A DNA stretch of 64,000 bases from Desulfovibrio psychrotolerans. Its GTDB lineage: Bacteria > Desulfobacterota > Desulfovibrionia > Desulfovibrionales > Desulfovibrionaceae. The notes under the pieces were generated by a model that saw only the letters and a list, made by a program, of their open reading frames with translations, was not told the DNA's origin and searched no databases. Made by a program: the position numbers and the translations under genes. The DNA is taken from the NCBI RefSeq assembly GCF_013340305.1, contig NZ_BLVP01000043.1, positions 155,395-219,394 of the forward strand, in the 5' to 3' direction. Shown one piece after another: positions 1-9,496 of this stretch. The stretch's first letter is position 1. The number at the start of each line of letters is the position of its first letter.

Positions 1-1010
1 ATCTTGCGGTTCTTTTCCGCGAACCGGCGCAGGAAGAAATCTGCCAGCAGGGGGATGTCGTCCCGCCGTTCGCGCAGGGGCGGCACACGCAGACCGATGA
101 CGTTGAGCCGGTAGTAGAGGTCTTCACGGAAAGTACCCGCCTGCACTTCTTCGAACAGGTCGCGGTTGGTGGCGGCAATGACCCGCACGTTTACATTGAG
201 CACGGTATCGCTGCCCACCCGCTGCACCTCGCCCTGCTGCAGGGCCCGCAGCAGCTTGGATTGCAGCAGCAGGGGAATTTCTCCTATCTCGTCCAGAAAC
301 AGGGTGCCGCCGTCGGCCTGCATGAAGCGGCCCTCGCGTCGCTTGTCCGCGCCGGTAAACGCGCCGCGCTCGTGGCCGAAGAGTTCCGATTCCAGCAGGG
401 TATCCGTCAGTGCCGCGCAGTTTACGGCCACAAAGGGCTTTTCTGCCCGCGCGCTTGCCGCGTGGATGGCGTGGGCCACCAGCTCCTTGCCGGTGCCCGA
501 TTCGCCGCTGATGAGCACGGTGGCGTCTGTGGGGGCCACGGTGTGGATCATTTCCGCCAGTTCCAGCATGGCTGCGCTTTTGCCCACAATATCCGTGTGC
601 CCGCGCCCTTCCAGACGTTCGCGCAGGGTGCGGTTTTCGCTGGCAAGGCGGGTATGGTCCAGCATTCTTTCCAGCGTTAGGCGCAGCACGTCAAAGTCCA
701 GCGGCTTGGTCAGGTAGTCGTAGGCCCCTATTTTCAGAGCCTCCACGGCGGTTTCCACAGAGGAAAAGGCGGTCATGATGAGCACGGGGATGGCGGGGTT
801 GAATGCCTTCATGCCCCGTAACGCCTCTATGCCGCCCATGCGTACCATGCGGATGTCCATGAGCACGGCGTCATAGGGGCGGGTGTGCACCTTTTCCACG
901 GCCACCGAGCCGTCATCTGCCTCGTCAACCTCGTACGTCCAGCCCTTGAGCAGGGTGCGCAGCATGGTTCTGTGGGCGGTGTCGTCATCCACAACCAGAA
1001 TGATGCTCAT
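1..1010 (-). CDS. zraR: sigma54-dependent response regulator, ZraR-like (partial, C-terminus outside window)
   Basis: This cytoplasmic transcription activator is read from an ATG at 1010 and runs off the left edge, so only about 336 residues are visible. Residues 1-115 form a receiver domain with the acidic DDD at 8-10, phospho-acceptor D52 (MDIRM) and K102 (TKP). From about 140 a sigma54 AAA+ domain starts, with Walker A GESGTGKE at 169-176, the sigma54-contact loop GAFTGA at 216-221 and Walker B FLDEIGE at 238-244. The DNA-binding domain is missing because of the window edge. It lies 55 bp downstream of a sensor kinase gene on the same strand, and a ZraP-like gene with a sigma54 promoter lies beyond that kinase. 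The pair is therefore read as ZraSR. The family assignment is firm; the zinc/envelope-stress role is inferred from the neighbours. Confidence 0.9.
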   Translation of the reverse strand, partial: MSIILVVDDDTAHRTMLRTLLKGWTYEVDEADDGSVAVEKVHTRPYDAVLMDIRMVRMGGIEALRGMKAFNPAIPVLIMTAFSSVETAVEALKIGAYDYLTKPLDFDVLRLTLERMLDHTRLASENRTLRERLEGRGHTDIVGKSAAMLELAEMIHTVAPTDATVLISGESGTGKELVAHAIHAASARAEKPFVAVNCAALTDTLLESELFGHERGAFTGADKRREGRFMQADGGTLFLDEIGEIPLLLQSKLLRALQQGEVQRVGSDTVLNVNVRVIAATNRDLFEEVQAGTFREDLYYRLNVIGLRVPPLRERRDDIPLLADFFLRRFAEKNRK

Positions 1011-1065
1011 ATCCGTATCTCCTTGCACGGGGGCGGCACAGGGACACCGTATTCCGTGCGGCGGT

Positions 1066-2994
1066 TCATGGGGTTGTTTCCGGCTGCGCGGGGGGCAGCA
1101 GGATGGTGAAGGTGGTTCCCCTGCCTTCCGTGCCGTCTGCGGGCACTTCGCCTTGAGGCTGTTGCGGGCCGGGTGCCGCATGCACCGTTCCCCCGTGGGC
1201 TTCCACTATCTTGTGTACGATGGCCAGCCCCAGCCCGGTGCCCTGACTCTTGGTGGTGAAGTAGGGGTCGAAGATGCGGTCGCGCGCCTCCGGCGAGATG
1301 CCGTGCCCCGTATCGGAGACGCGCACCCGGAGCATGCCTGCCTCGTCCGTATCTATGCGCAGGGAAAGGCTGCCACCGTCGGGCATTGCTTCCATGCCGT
1401 TGAGGCAGACATTCAGCAGTGCCTGCGCGAAACGGTCCGGGTCCAGATTCACGAAGGGAAGGTGCGGTGCGTTTTCCAGCGAAAGGGAAACTCCCTGCGC
1501 TGCCGCGTCCGGGCCGAGCAGCCGCAGGCAATGGTTGGCCAGCCCTGCCACGTCTGTGGGGACGCGGTTCAGGTCAGAGGGGCGGGCAAGGCCGATAAGG
1601 TCGGTGATGACGCGGTTCAGGCGGTCCACCTCCTGCACCAGAATGCCTGCGGCGGCGCGGTCTTCGCTGTCTTCCGGGAAGCGGGTGCCGAAATAGGTGG
1701 CGTAGCCTTTGATGGAGCTGAGCGGATTGCGTATTTCGTGCGCCACGCCTGCCGCCAGTGAGCCGATGGCGGCCAGCTTTTCCTTGCGGCGGACCTCTTG
1801 CTGCAGGCGGCGTACCTCGCTGAGGTCGCGCAGGATGATGATATCGCCCACATGACCTACCATGGAGCCGTTGCGGGCGGTTTCTCCCGGCGCATCGTCC
1901 GTCAGCACCCGTGCTCCGCTTATGCCCACGGGCACGTCCGAGCCGCCCGCAAGCCTGCATTCCGCCTCGGTTTCATGCAGGCGTCCGTGGGTGTTCAGCG
2001 CGGCCAACGCCCCGGTGACGGCGGCGGGCAGCACGTCCTGCGGACGCTTGCCCCGCACGGAATCCAGCGTTACGCCGAGCAGCCCTTCTGCCTTGTCATT
2101 CAGAAAGGCGATGCGGCCTGTTGCATCCACCAGCACCAGCCCGTCCGGCAGGCTGGCGATGATTTCTGCGGAAAAAGCCTGAGAATCCTTGAGCATGCGG
2201 CGTGAGCGGCGCACATTCTGCGCCCAGATGAGCGAGGTGAAGCCCGCGAATCCGAGCAGCAGCAGAATGGCAGCCATGACAATGGTGTGCCGCCTGTCAT
2301 CGGCGCGTGCCTGTTCAAAGGGGGTGACGTCCATGCCCACATAGATGACCGGGGGCGGGCTGTCCGGCGAGGTGAAGAAGCTCATCAGCCCGCGCTGGGC
2401 ATTGCGCATGGGGCCCATGCCGCCCTGTCCCGGAAGAGGGGCATCTCCCAAAAGGTCAGGGAAAGCATCATCCCCGTGCCTGTTCCCGCCGTTTCTGCCC
2501 CGCAGGGATTCGCGTCCCTGAAGGGGGGTGAACCGGCGGTAGACCACAAACGCCCGGGTGTTTTCCTTTGCCATGATGCGCCACGAAACAGCCTCGTCCG
2601 GCTGCAGTTGGGACATATCTTCCGGCGAGAAGACCACCGCCCCCTGCTTGTCCGGCTCGCTGTGCGCCAGCACCCTTCCGGCGTGGTCTGTGACCATGAT
2701 GAAAAGGATATCGGGCTGTGCCGCCATCTCTTCCACCAGTACCTGCATGCGCATCTCTGTTCCCAGCCGGTGGCGCATGCCTGTGCGTGCGCCCGCTTCC
2801 AGAGCCTTGATGAGCGCCGCCCCCTTTTCTTCCAGAATGCGGGCCATCTGCTTGCCGTCCCTGTCCAGATTGCGCAGCGTCATGGCAAGGATGATGACAC
2901 CCAGTATTACGGCACCACCGATGACCAGCCATGGCGAGGCAAAGGGGCCGGGCAGGCGTTGTTCCCTGTGCAGTTTCATTGCGTTCAGTTCCAT
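1066..2994 (-). CDS. zraS: membrane sensor histidine kinase, ZraS-like
   Basis: A 642-residue inner-membrane kinase. A transmembrane helix at about residues 18-38 is followed by a periplasmic sensor region to about 245 and a second helix at about 246-268. Then come a PAS domain, a HisKA domain with phospho-acceptor H419 (motif [12 protein letters not shown]) and a HATPase_c domain with NGMEAM, the DTGHGI box and GTGLGL. The start at 2994 is preferred because a GGAG lies about 12 bases upstream and the reading frame before it is low-complexity; an in-frame ATG at 2979 is a possible alternative. The cognate regulator follows on the same strand and zraP is transcribed divergently. The sensed signal is not visible in the sequence; zinc or envelope stress is the role of the E. 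coli relatives. Confidence 0.88.
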   Translation of the reverse strand: MELNAMKLHREQRLPGPFASPWLVIGGAVILGVIILAMTLRNLDRDGKQMARILEEKGAALIKALEAGARTGMRHRLGTEMRMQVLVEEMAAQPDILFIMVTDHAGRVLAHSEPDKQGAVVFSPEDMSQLQPDEAVSWRIMAKENTRAFVVYRRFTPLQGRESLRGRNGGNRHGDDAFPDLLGDAPLPGQGGMGPMRNAQRGLMSFFTSPDSPPPVIYVGMDVTPFEQARADDRRHTIVMAAILLLLGFAGFTSLIWAQNVRRSRRMLKDSQAFSAEIIASLPDGLVLVDATGRIAFLNDKAEGLLGVTLDSVRGKRPQDVLPAAVTGALAALNTHGRLHETEAECRLAGGSDVPVGISGARVLTDDAPGETARNGSMVGHVGDIIILRDLSEVRRLQQEVRRKEKLAAIGSLAAGVAHEIRNPLSSIKGYATYFGTRFPEDSEDRAAAGILVQEVDRLNRVITDLIGLARPSDLNRVPTDVAGLANHCLRLLGPDAAAQGVSLSLENAPHLPFVNLDPDRFAQALLNVCLNGMEAMPDGGSLSLRIDTDEAGMLRVRVSDTGHGISPEARDRIFDPYFTTKSQGTGLGLAIVHKIVEAHGGTVHAAPGPQQPQGEVPADGTEGRGTTFTILLPPAQPETTP

Positions 2995-3032
2995 AGTGGC
3001 GGCGGCTCCGTTTGGGGGTGGACAACCCTTAT

Positions 3033-3060
3033 ACAGGTGTTCGTTTTTTATACACCCTGT
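3033..3060. promoter_or_regulatory. inverted repeat, candidate activator site (UAS) for the ZraR-like regulator
   Basis: ACAGGTGT at 3033-3040 is mirrored by ACACCCTGT at 3052-3060 with one inserted base, and TTATACA occurs at 3029, 3048 and 3081. It sits about 115-140 bp upstream of the sigma54 promoter of zraP, which is a normal enhancer distance. Assignment to ZraR is inference. Confidence 0.45.
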
Positions 3061-3173
3061 TTCGGTGCGCTGTACAGTTCTTATACACTGCAGCATGCCC
3101 TGCAGGGCTGCGCGTTGCCGGCCACGTTGTTTTTTACATAGTGTTTCAGTGTGTTGCGACAGTGTTTGCGTGT

Positions 3174-3188
3174 TGGCACGCCCGTTGC
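3174..3188 (+). promoter_or_regulatory. sigma54 promoter of zraP
   Basis: TGGCAC at 3174-3179 and TTGC at 3185-3188 are separated by five bases, an exact match to the TGGCAC-N5-TTGC core of sigma54 (-24/-12) promoters. It points toward zraP, whose start lies 77 bp downstream, and a sigma54 activator gene is adjacent. Confidence 0.85.
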
Positions 3189-3264
3189 TCTATACGAAGC
3201 AAGCAAAACGCGAACCACTGAAATTTTTCAGATACACTACAGTAGACAGAATTGGAGGATACTC

Positions 3265-3828
3265 ATGAAAATCACTCACGTAATGATAGCCCTGATGACG
3301 GTTGCCCTGCTGGGCACGGCGGCTGTTTCTTTTGCGGGCATGCGCGGCGGCATGGGCTGCGGATGCGGCAGCATGATGGGCCAGTCTATGGATGGCGGTC
3401 ACGCCGGCATGATGATGGGCAAGGGCCACGGCAAAGGACATGGCAAGATGCAGGGTGGAAAGGGCTTCATGCAGAACCTGACCCCGGAGCAGCAGGAGAA
3501 GTTTGGCGCACTGAGCGATGCCTTTGGCAAGAAGACCGAAGCCCTGCGCGCGGACATGTGGGCCAAGCACACCGAACTGCAGGCACTGACCAACAACCCC
3601 AAGGTTGAGCCCAAGTATATTACCAAGCTGGTGCAGGAACTCAAGGAACTGAACCTTGCCATGCAGGCGGAACGCACCGCGTTTCACGCACAGGTTGAAA
3701 AGGAAGTGGGCATAAAGAATTTTGGTCGCGGCTTCGGTGCCGGATGCATGCCTGCGGGTAATGCGGTTGACGCAGGCGCGGAAGGCGCGGACGCTCAGGC
3801 TCCCGCAGCAGGACATGACGGTCATTAA
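3265..3828 (+). CDS. zraP: periplasmic ZraP-like metal-stress chaperone
   Basis: A 187-residue exported protein with a signal peptide (residues 1 to about 23, cleavage after VSFA). A Gly/Met/His/Lys-rich segment with GCGCG and repeated GHGKGHGK follows. The helical core begins at LTPEQQEKF, which is the LTxxQ-type signature of the ZraP/CpxP/Spy group, and the tail is rich in Ala and ends in HDGH. GGAGG lies just before the ATG at 3265. In E. coli, ZraP is a zinc-binding periplasmic chaperone that dampens ZraS signalling. The divergent kinase/regulator pair and the sigma54 promoter here support the same circuit. The His/Met/Cys-rich N-terminal part could bind metal, but which metal cannot be told. 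Confidence 0.85.
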   Translation: MKITHVMIALMTVALLGTAAVSFAGMRGGMGCGCGSMMGQSMDGGHAGMMMGKGHGKGHGKMQGGKGFMQNLTPEQQEKFGALSDAFGKKTEALRADMWAKHTELQALTNNPKVEPKYITKLVQELKELNLAMQAERTAFHAQVEKEVGIKNFGRGFGAGCMPAGNAVDAGAEGADAQAPAAGHDGH

Positions 3829-3875
3829 GATCAGTACAGGACGCAAATACCTCCTTCACGCCTCCTCATGATACA

Positions 3876-3910
3876 CCCCCGGCCAGACGGTTTTACCGTC
3901 CGGCCGGGGG
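3876..3910 (+). terminator. hairpin after zraP
   Basis: Arms of 15 bp (3876-3890 and 3896-3910) pair with one mismatch around a short TTTTA loop. No clear U-tract follows, so it may be a weak terminator or a transcript-stabilising hairpin. Confidence 0.5.
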
Positions 3911-4124
3911 CGAATCATTTGTACCGGGCGGCGGGGTGAAGGTGCATCTATCCCCCGGAACAATAAGCATCTTCCTGCATCGGGCTTGCAACCTTGCAGA
4001 AAATGGGGCACTACTGTCCGCAGTTGCTGTGAGGACGCAGCCTCGCCTTTTTCCCGAATCAGGAGCATCCTTTGTGCTCTTTTTTCCGGCGCGGACGTCT
4101 GCCGAACAACCTGCAGGAGAAACC

Positions 4125-4352
4125 ATGCCCACTTCTCCCCCCGTGAATTCCGCCTTGCAGCGCAAGCTTGCCGCCCTGCTGGAGCATCTGAAGGAGCGCG
4201 GTGTTTCCGGCACTGCGGTTCTTGAGGCCACCTGCGACCTGCTGCGGGCAAAGAAGGGCAGCCGCCCCGGAGGCGGAGCAGAAAATATTGCCCGTACACC
4301 CGGCCTTTCCACCCGGCACTGCCCCGATGCGGGCACCCCCGGCACCGACTGA
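4125..4352 (+). CDS. small hypothetical protein
   Basis: A 75-residue protein with an ATG at 4125 preceded by GGAGA four bases upstream. Residues 9-42 look like an amphipathic helical segment (LQRKLAALLEHLKERGVSG), followed by a Gly/Pro-rich tail. No known domain is recognised. It stands alone between the zra module and the flagellar hook gene. The frame is open upstream to 3936, but that part has low-complexity composition and no ribosome site, so the shorter form is chosen. Whether it is expressed is uncertain. Confidence 0.45.
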   Translation: MPTSPPVNSALQRKLAALLEHLKERGVSGTAVLEATCDLLRAKKGSRPGGGAENIARTPGLSTRHCPDAGTPGTD

Positions 4353-4495
4353 TTCTGGTTCGGCCTTTCCCCTCTTTTTATCATTTATTTCAGTGTTGTG
4401 GCGCGTTGATTTGTGCGCAACATCCTCTGCTGCGCCGTGTACACCGAGGCTGATTCCTGTGCGGAACACTCTAAAGGACGCGGCGATCTTTGTTT

Positions 4496-4511
4496 TGGCA
4501 CACCCTGTGCT
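4496..4511 (+). promoter_or_regulatory. candidate sigma54 promoter of the hook gene
   Basis: TGGCAC at 4496-4501 is followed at the right phase by GTGC. The essential GG (4497-4498) and GC (4509-4510) are exactly ten bases apart. The first T of the -12 TTGC is replaced by G. It lies about 140 bp before the hook gene; sigma54 control of middle or late flagellar genes is common. Confidence 0.5.
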
Positions 4512-4651
4512 TTCTTAAGAACCGTAAGGAAATCTTTGCCGCGCGCAAGGCTCTGTTCATGGAAACGGTTTCGGGCACCGTGTTTCCGTGAGGGCGGAGG
4601 TACATCGCGCGAGGAACACTCTGCGGGCTGGCGCCCGCGAGGGGGGCGATC

Positions 4652-6199
4652 ATGGGTCTGACGGCACTGTATACCGGCGCAAACGGCATGAAGACGCTGT
4701 CCACGGGGATGCAGGTTGTGGGTAACAACCTTGCCAACGTGAACACGGTGGGCTTCAAGCAGCAGATGGCCATTTATCAGGATATGCTGAGTACCGGCGT
4801 GTCTTCTGCCTCGGTCAACGGGGCGGGGCGTGCGGACGGCGCGGCTGTGGGGTACGCCCAGCTGGGCATGGGTGTTTCCATGGCCGAGGTGCGCACCATA
4901 CACAGGCAGGGCTCATTTGACATAGCCAACGAGGTGACTGACCTTGGCATTGGCGGTATAGGCTTTTTCGGCGTCAGCCGGAACGGTGTGACGCACTATA
5001 CCCGTGCGGGGAACTTCCGGTTCGACAAGTCGGGCTACCTGACTGACCCTTCCGGCTTCCGGCTGCAGGGCAAACCCATTGTCAACGGCGTTGCCGGAGG
5101 CACAGGCGACCTGCGGCTGGATATAAACCAGAACGGCAAGGTGGTGCTGCCCGCCAGTCCCACCCAGAGCGTGCGGCTTATAAGCAATCTCGGCTCGGTG
5201 GATGACCTTGCGTCCGATACCTCTGATCCCTTCTTCTCGCTTGCAAAGACGTGGGACGGCACGCAGGAGCCCCCGCTGGGCAACGGCGCCTTCTCCCACA
5301 GTTCTACCATGCGCGTGTATGACGCGGACGGCAATGCCCGCGATCTGACCATATACTTTGACGCCGTGAACGGGGTGAGCAACGCCGGGGGGAACAGGTA
5401 TTTCGAGTATATCGTCACCATGCCTCCCTCGGATGACGGGCGTTCTTTCTCCGGCGCGGGCAAGGGGCTGCTGCTGGCGGGCACGCTGACCTTCGGTTCC
5501 GGCAATACCCTGACCGACATGACAGCCTTTGTGCCGGGGCAGGATACGTCCAACCTGAGCAGCTGGGCACCTGCATCGTTCAGCGCGGGCGGGCTGCCGC
5601 AGTTTGACGTTTCGTTCCTGGGTCAGGGCGGGGGCGCAGGCGGAACGCAGACCATTTCTCTGGACTTGGGGGTGAGCAACCCCGGCGGCGCGTGGACCAG
5701 CACCGCCACCAGCGCGGGTGCCGTGGGCAATAACGCCGCCAATCTTCCCGGCATGGCGCAGGCTACCCCCGGTGCTTCCAACACCACTGCGTACAATGGC
5801 GCTTCTTCCACCCTGCTGCAGCGTCAGGATGGCTACGGAGAAGGGTATTTGCAGAATCTGTCCATCGGGCGCGATGGCGTGATGACCGGCAAGTTCAGCA
5901 ACGGTGAAAGCGCGGACCTGTTCCAGATATCCATCTACCGTTTTACCAGCGAATTCGGGCTGAAGCGGGAGGGCGGCAACCATTTTTCCGCCACCAACGC
6001 CTCGGGCGCAGCGCAGGAAGGTGTGCCGGCTTCCGAGAACTACGGCTACATTGCTGCCAAATCCCTTGAGCAGTCCAATGTGGATATGGCCACCGAGTTT
6101 GTGAACATGATTGTCACCCAGCGCGGTTTCCAGTCCAACAGCAAGATCATTACCACACAGGACCAGATGATTCAGCACGCCTTGCAGATGAAGCGGTAG
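4652..6199 (+). CDS. flgE: flagellar hook protein FlgE
   Basis: A 515-residue flagellar rod/hook family protein. The N-terminal rod motif (GMKTLSTGMQVVGNNLANVNTVGFK, positions about 12-36) and the C-terminal motif (SLEQSNVDMATEFVNMIVTQRGFQSNSKIITTQDQM) frame a variable central domain with FlgE-type D1/D2 character (GFFGVSRNGVTHYTRAGNF at about 108). The length and the central insertion fit FlgE better than FlgF or FlgG, which are near 250-260 residues. A GAGGGG precedes the ATG. It is an isolated flagellar gene here, with a sigma54-like promoter of its own upstream. FlgE builds the extracellular hook joining basal body and filament. Confidence 0.88.
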   Translation: MGLTALYTGANGMKTLSTGMQVVGNNLANVNTVGFKQQMAIYQDMLSTGVSSASVNGAGRADGAAVGYAQLGMGVSMAEVRTIHRQGSFDIANEVTDLGIGGIGFFGVSRNGVTHYTRAGNFRFDKSGYLTDPSGFRLQGKPIVNGVAGGTGDLRLDINQNGKVVLPASPTQSVRLISNLGSVDDLASDTSDPFFSLAKTWDGTQEPPLGNGAFSHSSTMRVYDADGNARDLTIYFDAVNGVSNAGGNRYFEYIVTMPPSDDGRSFSGAGKGLLLAGTLTFGSGNTLTDMTAFVPGQDTSNLSSWAPASFSAGGLPQFDVSFLGQGGGAGGTQTISLDLGVSNPGGAWTSTATSAGAVGNNAANLPGMAQATPGASNTTAYNGASSTLLQRQDGYGEGYLQNLSIGRDGVMTGKFSNGESADLFQISIYRFTSEFGLKREGGNHFSATNASGAAQEGVPASENYGYIAAKSLEQSNVDMATEFVNMIVTQRGFQSNSKIITTQDQMIQHALQMKR

Positions 6200-6475
6200 C
6201 CGCACTCCAGGGCAGCGGCATGCATGGCCTGTAATTCCGATCTATTATCCGGGTCGGATATGCCCCGGAACGGGGCCGGAATTTCATATTTCCAACCGGA
6301 CGATTTCCGGCTATAGTCTCTCGATTTCGGGTCGGGAGTCTTTGGCGTGCCCTGTGGCTTCCGGCGCGGCGGCTCCGTAAGCAGCCCTTTTCCGTGTGCG
6401 CAGGCGGCCCATGGAGTGGCCGGCCGCAGAACCGCAGGCACGCGGCATATACTTTTTGGAGGGCGAACGCGCACA

Positions 6476-7237
6476 ATGGCATCTGCCACCCCTGTTTTCG
6501 GCATTATTCCCGCCCGGTACGAGTCTTCCCGGTTTCCGGGCAAGCCCCTTGCAGACATTCTCGGCAAGCCCATGTTCTGGCATGTGTATACCCGTGCCCG
6601 GCAGTGCCCGCTGCTCACGCGCGTGGTACTTGCTACAGATGACCTGCGTATAGCCGATGCCGCGCGGGAGCACGGCGTGGAGTGCGTGATGACCCGGACG
6701 GATCATCCCAGCGGCACCGACCGTGTGTACGAGGCAGCCTGCCTGCTGGGCGTGCCGGAAGACGCTGTGGTGGTGAACATTCAGGGCGATGAGCCTGCGC
6801 TGAACCCGCAGATGCTCACCCAGCTAGTCAGCCCCTTTACGCAGGATGCGGCGGTGCAGGTGAGCACGCTGGCGCAGTCCGTCTCTGTACAGGGGGCGCA
6901 CAGCCCGGATGTGGTGAAGGTGGTGTGCTCCGCCAACGGTGACGCCCTGTATTTTTCGCGCGCGCCCATTCCCTTCTGCCGCGATGCGGACGCGGAAGGT
7001 CAGGCTGCTGGAGCCTATCACGGCCATATCGGGCTGTATGCCTTCCGCCTTGCGGCCCTGCGGCGGTTCACCGAGCTTGCACCCTCGCGGCTGGAGCAGA
7101 CGGAAAAGCTGGAGCAGCTGCGGCTTTTAGAAAACAACATTTCCATCCGGGTGGTCATGACACAGCACAAGACGCATGGCGTTGACCGGCCGGAAGATAT
7201 TGCCACAATCCTCAACATGCTACGGGAGACACCCTGA
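6476..7237 (+). CDS. kdsB: 3-deoxy-manno-octulosonate cytidylyltransferase
   Basis: A 253-residue cytosolic enzyme that activates Kdo as CMP-Kdo for lipid A-core synthesis. The nucleotidyltransferase start [18 protein letters not shown] (positions about 8-25), the metal/substrate motif NIQGDEP at about 102-108 and the C-terminal [12 protein letters not shown] are all typical of KdsB, and the length is normal. GGAGGG precedes the ATG at 6476. The stop overlaps the start of carA (TGATG), so the two are translationally coupled. The Kdo step shows the organism makes lipopolysaccharide. Confidence 0.95.
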   Translation: MASATPVFGIIPARYESSRFPGKPLADILGKPMFWHVYTRARQCPLLTRVVLATDDLRIADAAREHGVECVMTRTDHPSGTDRVYEAACLLGVPEDAVVVNIQGDEPALNPQMLTQLVSPFTQDAAVQVSTLAQSVSVQGAHSPDVVKVVCSANGDALYFSRAPIPFCRDADAEGQAAGAYHGHIGLYAFRLAALRRFTELAPSRLEQTEKLEQLRLLENNISIRVVMTQHKTHGVDRPEDIATILNMLRETP

Positions 7238-8361
7238 TGAAAGCCCTTTTGGCCCTTGAAGACGGCTTCGTACTGGAAGGCCGCTCGTTTACCGGGCCCG
7301 GTGAGGCGGGCGGCGAGGTTATCTTCAATACCGGCATGACCGGCTATCAGGAGATTCTGACCGACCCTTCCTACGCGGGACAGATGGTCTGCATGACGTA
7401 TCCGCTCATCGGCAACTACGGCATCACCAAGGAAGATATGGAGTCGGGCAAGGTGCACTGCGCTGCGCTCATCGTCAAGGAGTGCTGCAAAACGCCCTCC
7501 AACTGGCGTTCTGTGGAGAGCCTGCCGGAGTATCTCAAACGCCACGGCGTGCTGGGTGTGGAAGGTATAGACACCCGCGCCCTGACCCGCCATATCCGCA
7601 TTAACGGTGCCATGCGCGGGCTCATTTCCACGCAGGAACTGGACCCTGCCAAGCTGGTGGAACGCGCGCGCCAGCTGCCCTCCATGGAAGGGCAGAATCT
7701 GGTGGAGGGCGTGGCTCCCCAAAGCCCCTACGCGTGGGACGGCGAAAAGCCCGTGCCCGTGACGCTGACGGACGGAGAATACGCATGGCCCGGAACGGGG
7801 CCGCGCGTTGTTGTCTATGACTTCGGCATAAAGTGGAACATTCTGCGCCTGCTGAGCGAGCAGGGGTTTGACCTGCTGGTTGTGCCGCCCTTGTTTACGG
7901 CGGAACAGGTGGCCAAGGTCAAGGCGGACGGCGTGTTCCTTTCCAACGGTCCCGGCGACCCGGCCACGCTGAAGGAAGAAATTGCCCAGATAACCAAGCT
8001 GGTGGACATGCTGCCCGTGGCGGGCATCTGCCTTGGGCACCAGTTGCTCGGGCATGCCCTTGGCGGCACGACCAGCAAGCTGAAGTTCGGGCATCACGGG
8101 TGCAATCATCCGGTCAAGGACCTTACCACCGGGCGCATTGAGATTTCTTCGCAGAACCACGGATTCTGTGTGGAATTGCAGAGCGACGATGTGGAAATAA
8201 CGCACATGAACCTGAATGATAATACGGTGGAAGGGATAGCGCACAAGACGAAAAAGGTCATTTCTGTGCAGCACCACCCGGAAGCCTGCCCCGGTCCCAA
8301 CGATAGCCACTATTTCTTCCGCAGATTCCGTGATATGATGCAGGAAGGCGCGGGAGCCTAG
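7237..8361 (+). CDS. carA: carbamoyl-phosphate synthase small (glutaminase) subunit
   Basis: A 374-residue subunit that hydrolyses glutamine and passes ammonia to CarB for carbamoyl phosphate, used in pyrimidine and arginine synthesis. The N-terminal CarA domain ([16 protein letters not shown]) is followed by a class I glutamine amidotransferase domain with nucleophile C265 in [12 protein letters not shown] and the catalytic HHPEACPGP near the C-terminus. The length is normal. It overlaps the last bases of kdsB. carB is not in the window, so the subunits are encoded apart, as is common outside enterobacteria. Confidence 0.96.
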   Translation: MKALLALEDGFVLEGRSFTGPGEAGGEVIFNTGMTGYQEILTDPSYAGQMVCMTYPLIGNYGITKEDMESGKVHCAALIVKECCKTPSNWRSVESLPEYLKRHGVLGVEGIDTRALTRHIRINGAMRGLISTQELDPAKLVERARQLPSMEGQNLVEGVAPQSPYAWDGEKPVPVTLTDGEYAWPGTGPRVVVYDFGIKWNILRLLSEQGFDLLVVPPLFTAEQVAKVKADGVFLSNGPGDPATLKEEIAQITKLVDMLPVAGICLGHQLLGHALGGTTSKLKFGHHGCNHPVKDLTTGRIEISSQNHGFCVELQSDDVEITHMNLNDNTVEGIAHKTKKVISVQHHPEACPGPNDSHYFFRRFRDMMQEGAGA

Positions 8362-8592
8362 CGACTGCCGGATTTTATTCCGCAGGCCGCTCAGAATGGT
8401 GGTGCAAGACGCGGGATATGTTCAGGTCCGGTTTATCCGGTTTTACCCTGTGGAGCAGAGATAACTGTGTGCAGGGGTGAACATTCCGCAGCAGTATGCC
8501 GCCGCTTCAGCGGTTCGTCAGCCCCGCCGTACTCGGGTGCCGCGCAGAAAGCCCGCGCGGTACCCGGAAGAACAGACCTTCTTGGAGCACCT

Positions 8593-9396
8593 ATGTCCGC
8601 GCAACTGACCAAGGCCCGACAACAACTCAATCAGATACGCACGCTCCTCAAGCAGGGGAAATATCAGCCTGCGGCGCAGGCGTATCATGATGCGCTGCTG
8701 ACTTTTCTTAAAAATCCCCTGATGAAGGCGGAGAAGGAAGAGTTTCAGCGGCTGCTGGAAGACAATGCGCATAACCTGAACAACGACAAGGAGCTGCGTA
8801 AGGTTTTTCCGCTTATGATCCAGTACGAACCGGGCAAGGAACGGGAAGTGCTGGAGATTTTGAAGGAACTGCTTCAGGAGCTCATGAACGCTGCCGCCTC
8901 CGAGGCGCAGCTGATGATGAGCATGATGGAACAGCGCAGGCAGGCGGAGCTTGAACGCGGGCAGAAACTGCTGGACGAACGGCAGTATGATCAGGCCAAC
9001 GCGGTGTTCAAGACGCTGGTGAACGAGTTTTCCAAAGACCCGGAGCTGAAGGCTGACATAGGTGACAGGTTTATCAAGGCCGGCCGCTATGAAGAGGCGT
9101 ACGAATACCTTGCTGCAGCCATTGATGAAAGCCCGGAATCCATACACTTTTACAACCGTATAGGCATAGCCCTGCGCAAGCTGGGCAAGTTTGACGTGGC
9201 GGAAAAGTATTTTGCGCGGGCCGTGAAGTTTGCGGGCAGGGACCCCCACCTGTTCTTCAACCTGGGCCGCCTGTACGTGGACTGGCAACGCTGGGACAAG
9301 TGTGCCAAGGCTGCGTCCATGGCACTGAAGCTGAACCCGGACTTTGAGGAAGCCCGCAAGATGCTTACCTTTGCCACCAAGCGCATAGGGAAGTAG
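8593..9396 (+). CDS. TPR-repeat protein
   Basis: A 267-residue, mostly helical cytoplasmic protein. The N-terminal half (ARQQLNQIRTLLKQGKYQPAAQAYHDALLTFL) and the C-terminal half (about residues 140-255) contain tetratricopeptide-like repeats such as GQKLLDERQYDQANAVFKTLV, GRYEEAYEYLAAAIDESPES and GKFDVAEKYFARAVKFAG. A charged central helix lies between them. GGAG lies six bases before the ATG. TPR proteins are usually scaffolds; the partner is unknown. It is monocistronic, ending at a strong shared terminator. Confidence 0.8.
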   Translation: MSAQLTKARQQLNQIRTLLKQGKYQPAAQAYHDALLTFLKNPLMKAEKEEFQRLLEDNAHNLNNDKELRKVFPLMIQYEPGKEREVLEILKELLQELMNAAASEAQLMMSMMEQRRQAELERGQKLLDERQYDQANAVFKTLVNEFSKDPELKADIGDRFIKAGRYEEAYEYLAAAIDESPESIHFYNRIGIALRKLGKFDVAEKYFARAVKFAGRDPHLFFNLGRLYVDWQRWDKCAKAASMALKLNPDFEEARKMLTFATKRIGK

Positions 9397-9434
9397 GGAT
9401 CACGAAACAACCCTGCTTTGCACCCGAAGAAAGC

Positions 9435-9471
9435 AAGGCCCCTGCCGGGAAATCCGGCAGGGGCCTTGTTT
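9435..9471. terminator. bidirectional terminator between the TPR gene and ilvD
   Basis: Perfect 14-bp arms (9435-9448 and 9454-9467) with a five-base loop. The plus strand continues with TTGTTTAT and the minus strand with a T-containing CTTGCTTTCTT, fitting termination of the two convergent genes. Confidence 0.9.
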
Positions 9472-9496
9472 ATGTGTTCCGGTTCAGTCGTGCGGG

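Noticed and set aside
166..717. Plus-strand open frame opposite the response regulator
   Set aside because: It is the complement of the sigma54 AAA+ domain; its protein is Ser/Arg-rich with no domain or ribosome site.
2287..3141. Long plus-strand open frame opposite the kinase N-terminus
   Set aside because: High-GC shadow frame; the minus-strand kinase has clear domains over the same bases.
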